Origin: Sinorhizobium sp. B11
GTDB taxonomy: Bacteria > Pseudomonadota > Alphaproteobacteria > Rhizobiales > Rhizobiaceae
Direction: 5' to 3'
DNA: 64,000 bases
Assembly (NCBI GenBank): GCA_039725955.1
Contig: CP091034.1
Span: forward strand, 2,728,001-2,792,000
Each line of letters opens with the position of its first letter. Position 1 is the stretch's first letter. The notes beneath the pieces are model-generated. The model was not told the origin of the DNA, did no database searches, and was given only the letters and a program-made list of their open reading frames with translations. A program made the position numbers and the translations under genes. Of this stretch, positions 60,036 to 64,000 are shown one piece after another.

Positions 60036-61066
60036 TCATGGCGTCCCCGGCACAGACCCGATCGGCCGCCTGGCTGCTGCCATCAGGCCTTGCGCTTGTC
60101 GTCCTGTCTCTCGTCGCCGCGGTCTTTCTGGGCGTGGTGGATATTCCAGCCGCAGATATCGCCGCCGCCCTGAGCGGACATGGGTCCCCGGAAGCCCGTT
60201 CGATCATCATCGAAATCCGCCTGCCGCGGATCGTCACCGGCATATTGGCGGGCATTCAGTTCGCCGTCGCGGGCCTCCTGCTGCAAACCATCACCCGGAA
60301 CCCTCTTGCAGACCCTTCCCTGATGGGTGTCTCGCAGGGCGCGACGCTGACGGTGACGATATTCCTGCTGTTCACCGTCTATATTTTCGAACCGGGCTCG
60401 AACACGCTCGCCGAACTGCCGATCGCATGGCTGCCGGCGGCCGGCCTGGCCGGCGGTCTGGCGGCAGGCGGGATCATTTATCTGCTGGCCTTCCGGCTCG
60501 ATCTCAGCCCCCTCCGGATCACCCTCTGCGGCATTGCGATCGGAGCGGTTCTGCATGCGCTCGCCATTGGATTGATCGCAGGCTGGGGTTCGGCGAGGAT
60601 AGAAATCATTCTCGAATGGCTCTCGGGCAGTCTCTATGCCCGCACCTGGGATCACGCGCTCTTTCTCCTGCCGTTCACGATAGCAGGCCTTGCCGTCCTG
60701 CCCTTGATCTATCGCCCACTGGTCCTGCTGCAACTGGATGCCTCGGTCGCCGCTTCCTTCGGCCTTTCCTACCGCAGGCAATTCTCCCTGGTGCTTCTGG
60801 TGTCCTGCGCTCTTGCGGCAAGCGCGGTCGGCGCAGTCGGCCCCATCATCTTCATCGGGCTTGTCGTCCCCCACCTCGCCCGCTTCCTGGCCGGACGCCA
60901 TTTCCCGCTGGTCATTCCCCTGACGATCGTCCTCGGCGCGGTTCTCGTCACGCTCGGCGATCTCGTTGGCCGCCTCGTCGGGGGCGCCGAAGAAATCCCG
61001 ATCGGCGTGGTCACCGCAATCCTCGGCGTGCCCGTTCTTCTTGCCCTTCTCCGCAAAGTTCCCTGA
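60032..61066 (+). CDS. FecCD-family ABC permease 2
   Basis: 344 residues from ATG 60032. 'EIRLPRIVTGILAGIQFAVA', 'TITRNPLADPSLMGVSQGAT', 'EWLSGSLYARTWDHALFLLP' and 'IIFIGLVVPHLARFLAG' are the diagnostic segments. Partner of the preceding permease. It overlaps that gene by four bases; the ATPase begins eight bases after its stop. Confidence 0.92.
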   Translation: MIMASPAQTRSAAWLLPSGLALVVLSLVAAVFLGVVDIPAADIAAALSGHGSPEARSIIIEIRLPRIVTGILAGIQFAVAGLLLQTITRNPLADPSLMGVSQGATLTVTIFLLFTVYIFEPGSNTLAELPIAWLPAAGLAGGLAAGGIIYLLAFRLDLSPLRITLCGIAIGAVLHALAIGLIAGWGSARIEIILEWLSGSLYARTWDHALFLLPFTIAGLAVLPLIYRPLVLLQLDASVAASFGLSYRRQFSLVLLVSCALAASAVGAVGPIIFIGLVVPHLARFLAGRHFPLVIPLTIVLGAVLVTLGDLVGRLVGGAEEIPIGVVTAILGVPVLLALLRKVP

Positions 61067-61074
61067 GATCGCCC

Positions 61075-61872
61075 ATGCCGCTGAGCTGTTCGCAACTATC
61101 TGTTTTCTACGGCCGCCGTAAGGCGCTCAGCGGATTTCGCCTCTCCATGGAAAAAGGCGAAATCCGCGCGCTGATCGGTCCCAATGGCTCAGGCAAGAGC
61201 ACCGCGCTGCAAGCGCTCGCCGGATTGATCAAACCGGCAGAAGGATCTGCCGCGATCGAGGATCTGTCGGTCGCTTCGATGTCACGGCGCGCCATCGCCC
61301 GGAAGCTTGCCTTCCTGCCGCAGCAGCCTTCGGCCCCTGACGAAATGACCATTGCGCAGCTCGTGCGCCAGGGCCGGTTTTCCCATGTCGGCCTGTTTCG
61401 CTCTTATGACGGCAAGGACGAAAAGGCCATCGAATGGGCGCTCGACAGCACCGGCCTGACGAGCCTGGCGGACAGGGCACTGCGGGAATTGTCCGGAGGC
61501 GAGCGCCAGCGGGCATGGATATCGGCGGCCCTTGCGCAGGAAGCCGGCATCCTGCTCCTCGATGAGCCAACCTCCTTCCTCGACATCGGTTATCAGGTGG
61601 AGATCCTCGATCTCATCCACCGCCTCAGCCGGGAAAAGGGCGTCACGATCGTCATGGCGATCCACGACATCAATCAGGCGATCGCCGTCAGCGACCGCAT
61701 TTCACTTCTCGAGCGGGGAGAATTGCGTTTCGATGGTGAGCCGAGAGCGCTCGCAGAAAGCGGCCTGATCGAAAAAACGTTCCGGGTCAAAGGGCGGTTC
61801 GTCGAGGTCGATCCCGACAAGCCGCCGCATTTCGACGTCGAACTTACGCGGCTCGCCCGTCCGGGCGCTTGA
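61075..61872 (+). CDS. ABC transporter ATP-binding protein (FepC type)
   Basis: 265 residues. Walker A 'GPNGSGKSTALQA', Q-loop 'FLPQQPSAPDEMT', signature 'LSGGERQRAWISAALAQEAG', Walker B 'ILLLDEPTSFLDI', H-loop 'AIHDINQA'. Energises the two permeases. Its last 29 bases overlap the 3' end of the convergent methyltransferase. Confidence 0.95.
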   Translation: MPLSCSQLSVFYGRRKALSGFRLSMEKGEIRALIGPNGSGKSTALQALAGLIKPAEGSAAIEDLSVASMSRRAIARKLAFLPQQPSAPDEMTIAQLVRQGRFSHVGLFRSYDGKDEKAIEWALDSTGLTSLADRALRELSGGERQRAWISAALAQEAGILLLDEPTSFLDIGYQVEILDLIHRLSREKGVTIVMAIHDINQAIAVSDRISLLERGELRFDGEPRALAESGLIEKTFRVKGRFVEVDPDKPPHFDVELTRLARPGA

Positions 61873-62545
61873 CGAGCCGGAAGACGATCTTGGTCTGGGT
61901 GTAGTAATCCAGCGCATCGGCAAAATCGGGTGTCCAGCCATCCTCGACGAAGGGGATGAAACCGTCATATTCCAGCTTCCTGCCGGAAACCTGGAAGCCA
62001 GCCTTGGCAAATGCGCGTCCGTAGTCGGTGATCGAGCGATCCTGCACCACCGTGTTCGTCCGCTTGGCGACAAGCTCACGCCATTTCGGCCAAAGTGGAT
62101 TGTCGGTATGGCACCCGGTCACCGCATAATAGACGCCACCCGGCTTGAGCGACTTCCAGATATCGGCAGCGTGCGCATCGATGTCCTCGACGAGGTAGAT
62201 GACTTCGTGGCTGATCGCCAGATCGAATTCCTCCACCCATCCGTCAAGTGTTCCGCCGACCGCATGCTGTACAGGAAGGTTGCCCTTGAGCGCTTCGGCC
62301 TTGGCGACCGACTGCTCGGCGATATCGATGCCCAGCGCCTTGCGAAACGGGCGGATGGCATAGAGGTGCCGCAGCAGACCGCCCTGATTGCAGCCGAAAT
62401 CGAGAACGCTTTTTTCCGAAAGGTCACGCTCGGTGATGATGTCGATGAGGTGTCGCCAGATCGGCGCATGCCCATCCGCCATCCGATCTTCTGCGTCGGG
62501 ATCGACATACCAGGTGGTTATGGTTTTGCGGACATCATTGCTCAT
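61844..62545 (-). CDS. Class I SAM methyltransferase, convergent with the transporter operon
   Basis: 233 residues from ATG 62545 (GGAG five bases upstream; ATG 62566 lacks one). Motif I 'KSVLDFGCNQGGLLRHLYAI', 'ALGIDIAEQSVAKAEALKGN', 'FDLAISHEVIYLVEDIDAHA' and 'SLKPGGVYYAVTGCHTDN'. The CNQGG form is typical of methyltransferases in metallophore and nonribosomal-peptide neighbourhoods. The substrate is unknown. The convergent overlap with the ATPase could cause antisense effects between the two. Confidence 0.87.
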   Translation of the reverse strand: MSNDVRKTITTWYVDPDAEDRMADGHAPIWRHLIDIITERDLSEKSVLDFGCNQGGLLRHLYAIRPFRKALGIDIAEQSVAKAEALKGNLPVQHAVGGTLDGWVEEFDLAISHEVIYLVEDIDAHAADIWKSLKPGGVYYAVTGCHTDNPLWPKWRELVAKRTNTVVQDRSITDYGRAFAKAGFQVSGRKLEYDGFIPFVEDGWTPDFADALDYYTQTKIVFRLVKRPDGRAA

Positions 62546-62710
62546 TGTTTCTCCGACGCGTTTCATTCGATGCGAGGTTCATAAAGCGGCGAAGACGGTG
62601 TGAAAAGGTCGGTACCCACTCCGGCTCGAATGACGTTTCGCGCCAACGTTATCAGCAGCCTTGTTCCTCACACCTGCTGCCCTAATTCCCTGACTGATTT
62701 AGGAGACAGT

Positions 62711-64000
62711 ATGGACCAAGTTTTGAGCAAGAAGGCGAAGACCGGCGTAGAAGGTCTGGATGATGTACTGGTCGGCGGATTTACACGTCGGCATGTATTC
62801 CTGCTGGAGGGTTCGCCCGGCACTGGAAAAACAACGATTGCGCTGCAATTTTTGCTTGAAGGCGCGATCCTGAACGAGCGCTGTCTCTACATAAGTCTTT
62901 CCGAGACCGAGGAAGAGTTGCGCGACAGCGCCGCCTCGCATGGAATGGAGCTTGGCGACGGCATCGAAATCTTCGAGCTCGTGCCGCCTGAGAGCCTGCT
63001 CGATGCCGACCAGCAGCAGAGCCTTCTCTATTCGTCGGACCTGGAGCTGGGCGAAACCACCAAGCTGATCTTCGAGGCCTTCGAGCGGATTAGGCCGCAA
63101 AGGGTCGTTATCGACAGCCTCTCGGAAATCAGGCTCCTCGCCCAGAGCTCGCTACGCTACCGCCGTCAGATCCTTGCGCTGAAGCATTTCTTCTCCCGGT
63201 CGGACGCCACGGTCCTGCTCCTCGACGACATGACGTCGGACAATCTCGACAAGACCGTCCACAGCGTCGTTCACGGCGTGATTCATCTGGAACAGCTGGC
63301 ACCCGACTATGGCTCGGAGCGCCGGCGGCTGCGGGTGATCAAATATCGCGGCCAGTCCTTTCGCGGTGGTTACCACGATTTCATCATCAAGACCGGCGGC
63401 GTCGCGGTCTTTCCGCGTCTGCGCGCAATCGAGCACAAGACGGACTTTGAGAGGACGACACTCTCAAGCGGCATCCCGGAGTTCGATGACCTCCTGGGCG
63501 GCGGCATCGAGCGCGGCTCGAGCACGCTGCTGATCGGCCCGGCCGGCACCGGCAAAAGCCTGTTTACCCTGCAATTCGTCGATGCGGCGGTCAAACGCGG
63601 CGAAAAGGCCGCGATTTTCATCTTTGATGAGGAGCTTGGACTGCTCTTCACGCGGACAAAATCGATGGGCATCGACCTTGAGAAGATGAGCGACGAAGGG
63701 TTGATCCACATCGAGCAACTGGATGCGGCCGAACTTTCCCCCGGAGAATTTGCCCAGCGTGTCCGGGACCGGGTTGCAAGCTACAATGCCAAGACCGTCG
63801 TGATCGACAGCGTCAATGGCTATCAGGCGTCGATGCCGGAGGAAAACGCCCTCATCCTCCACATGCACGAGCTTCTTCAGTATCTGAACCGGCAGGGTGC
63901 CAATACCTTCCTCACCGTCGCCCAGCATGGCCTTGTCGGCGACATGAAGTCGCCCGTCGATGTCACCTATCTCGCTGACAGCGTGGTGCTGCTGCGATAT
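62711..64000 (+). CDS. KaiC-like double P-loop ATPase (5' part; continues beyond window)
   Basis: 430 residues visible. Two RecA/KaiC domains: CI with 'HVFLLEGSPGTGKTTIALQF' and 'RCLYISLSETEEELRDSAAS', and CII with 'STLLIGPAGTGKSLFTLQFV' and 'AAIFIFDEELGLLFTRTKSM'. Walker B-type segments are 'RVVIDSLSEIRLLAQSSLRY' and 'TVVIDSVNGYQASMPEENAL'. Only the second Glu of the KaiC catalytic EE pair is retained in CI (ISLSET). Proteobacterial KaiC-like proteins of this form work with histidine kinases in stress signalling, not necessarily as clocks. AGGAG precedes ATG 62711. Confidence 0.93.
   Translation, partial: MDQVLSKKAKTGVEGLDDVLVGGFTRRHVFLLEGSPGTGKTTIALQFLLEGAILNERCLYISLSETEEELRDSAASHGMELGDGIEIFELVPPESLLDADQQQSLLYSSDLELGETTKLIFEAFERIRPQRVVIDSLSEIRLLAQSSLRYRRQILALKHFFSRSDATVLLLDDMTSDNLDKTVHSVVHGVIHLEQLAPDYGSERRRLRVIKYRGQSFRGGYHDFIIKTGGVAVFPRLRAIEHKTDFERTTLSSGIPEFDDLLGGGIERGSSTLLIGPAGTGKSLFTLQFVDAAVKRGEKAAIFIFDEELGLLFTRTKSMGIDLEKMSDEGLIHIEQLDAAELSPGEFAQRVRDRVASYNAKTVVIDSVNGYQASMPEENALILHMHELLQYLNRQGANTFLTVAQHGLVGDMKSPVDVTYLADSVVLLRY

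Noticed and set aside
60025..61074. Long upstream extension of the FepC-type ATPase frame
   Set aside because: The extension is an alternative frame of permease 2 and is Arg/Pro-rich; the ATPase begins at 61075.
1..64000. tRNA, rRNA, CRISPR arrays, integrase or attachment sites
   Set aside because: None could be recognised on reading either strand; a tRNA search tool would be the decisive check.

Overview
The window is a gene-dense, GC-rich stretch of chromosome or chromid from an alphaproteobacterium, most likely Rhizobiaceae (Rhizobium/Agrobacterium/Neorhizobium type). The evidence is the gene families (zinc chaperone AztD, a TarD-type tartrate dehydratase, a B12-riboswitch ABC operon, a KaiC-like ATPase), the TTGACG-type promoters, and a RIME-like paired palindrome at 7322-7501. 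I see no rRNA, tRNA, CRISPR array, intact insertion sequence or prophage. The genus is an inference.

Layout. 1-2.5 kb: a PepSY membrane protein running off the left edge, a small secreted CEAC protein and a chain of very small proteins. 2.6-9.5 kb: aldo/keto reductase with divergent AraC regulator, a TetR remnant, an ArsR-SRPBCC pair, a ClpP paralogue, a repeat pair and a YidB-like protein. 9.5-16.2 kb: alcohol dehydrogenase, aztD behind two Zur-like boxes, then a cobalamin-riboswitch operon (mini-ORF, binding protein, permease, ATPase, methyltransferase). 16.4-33.8 kb: a GluR0-like receptor channel, then a run of enzyme genes each facing its own regulator (LysR, XRE, TetR, HxlR, TetR, LysR), interrupted by a stand-alone acetolactate synthase with a complete attenuator. 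33.8-38.5 kb: a UBP zinc-finger protein with a cNMP-domain/thioredoxin-reductase-like flavoprotein, then a lower-GC patch with an RTX protein and three tiny membrane proteins. 38.6-47.6 kb: GFA protein, a coupled zinc-ribbon pair, and a surface-glycan-type set (frameshifted GT1-like gene, sugar isomerase-like, beta-propeller, GT4, GT25) with a DAO-type oxidase and a methyltransferase. 47.9-53.7 kb: methyltransferase, Tat-exported beta carbonic anhydrase, TauE permease, pirin, small kinase and an HxlR/membrane-protein pair. 53.8-64 kb: Lrp regulator facing a diaminopropionate ammonia-lyase/amidase/M20 operon, a siderophore-type ABC transporter, a convergent methyltransferase, and a KaiC-like ATPase running off the right edge.

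How the genes fit together. Two FecCD-type uptake systems, each accompanied by a SAM methyltransferase, together with aztD and the PepSY protein, give the window a metal and metallophore-uptake theme. The last catabolic operon (2,3-diaminopropionate lyase plus two M20-fold amidohydrolases) sits directly upstream of the second transporter and could digest a diaminopropionate-containing ligand. Many regulators sit back-to-back with one target gene and have readable palindromic operators between them. The clearest regulatory devices are the B12 riboswitch with a mini-ORF, the branched-chain amino-acid attenuator with an apparently leaderless leader peptide, the paired Zur-like boxes, and the TetR, HxlR and LysR operators.
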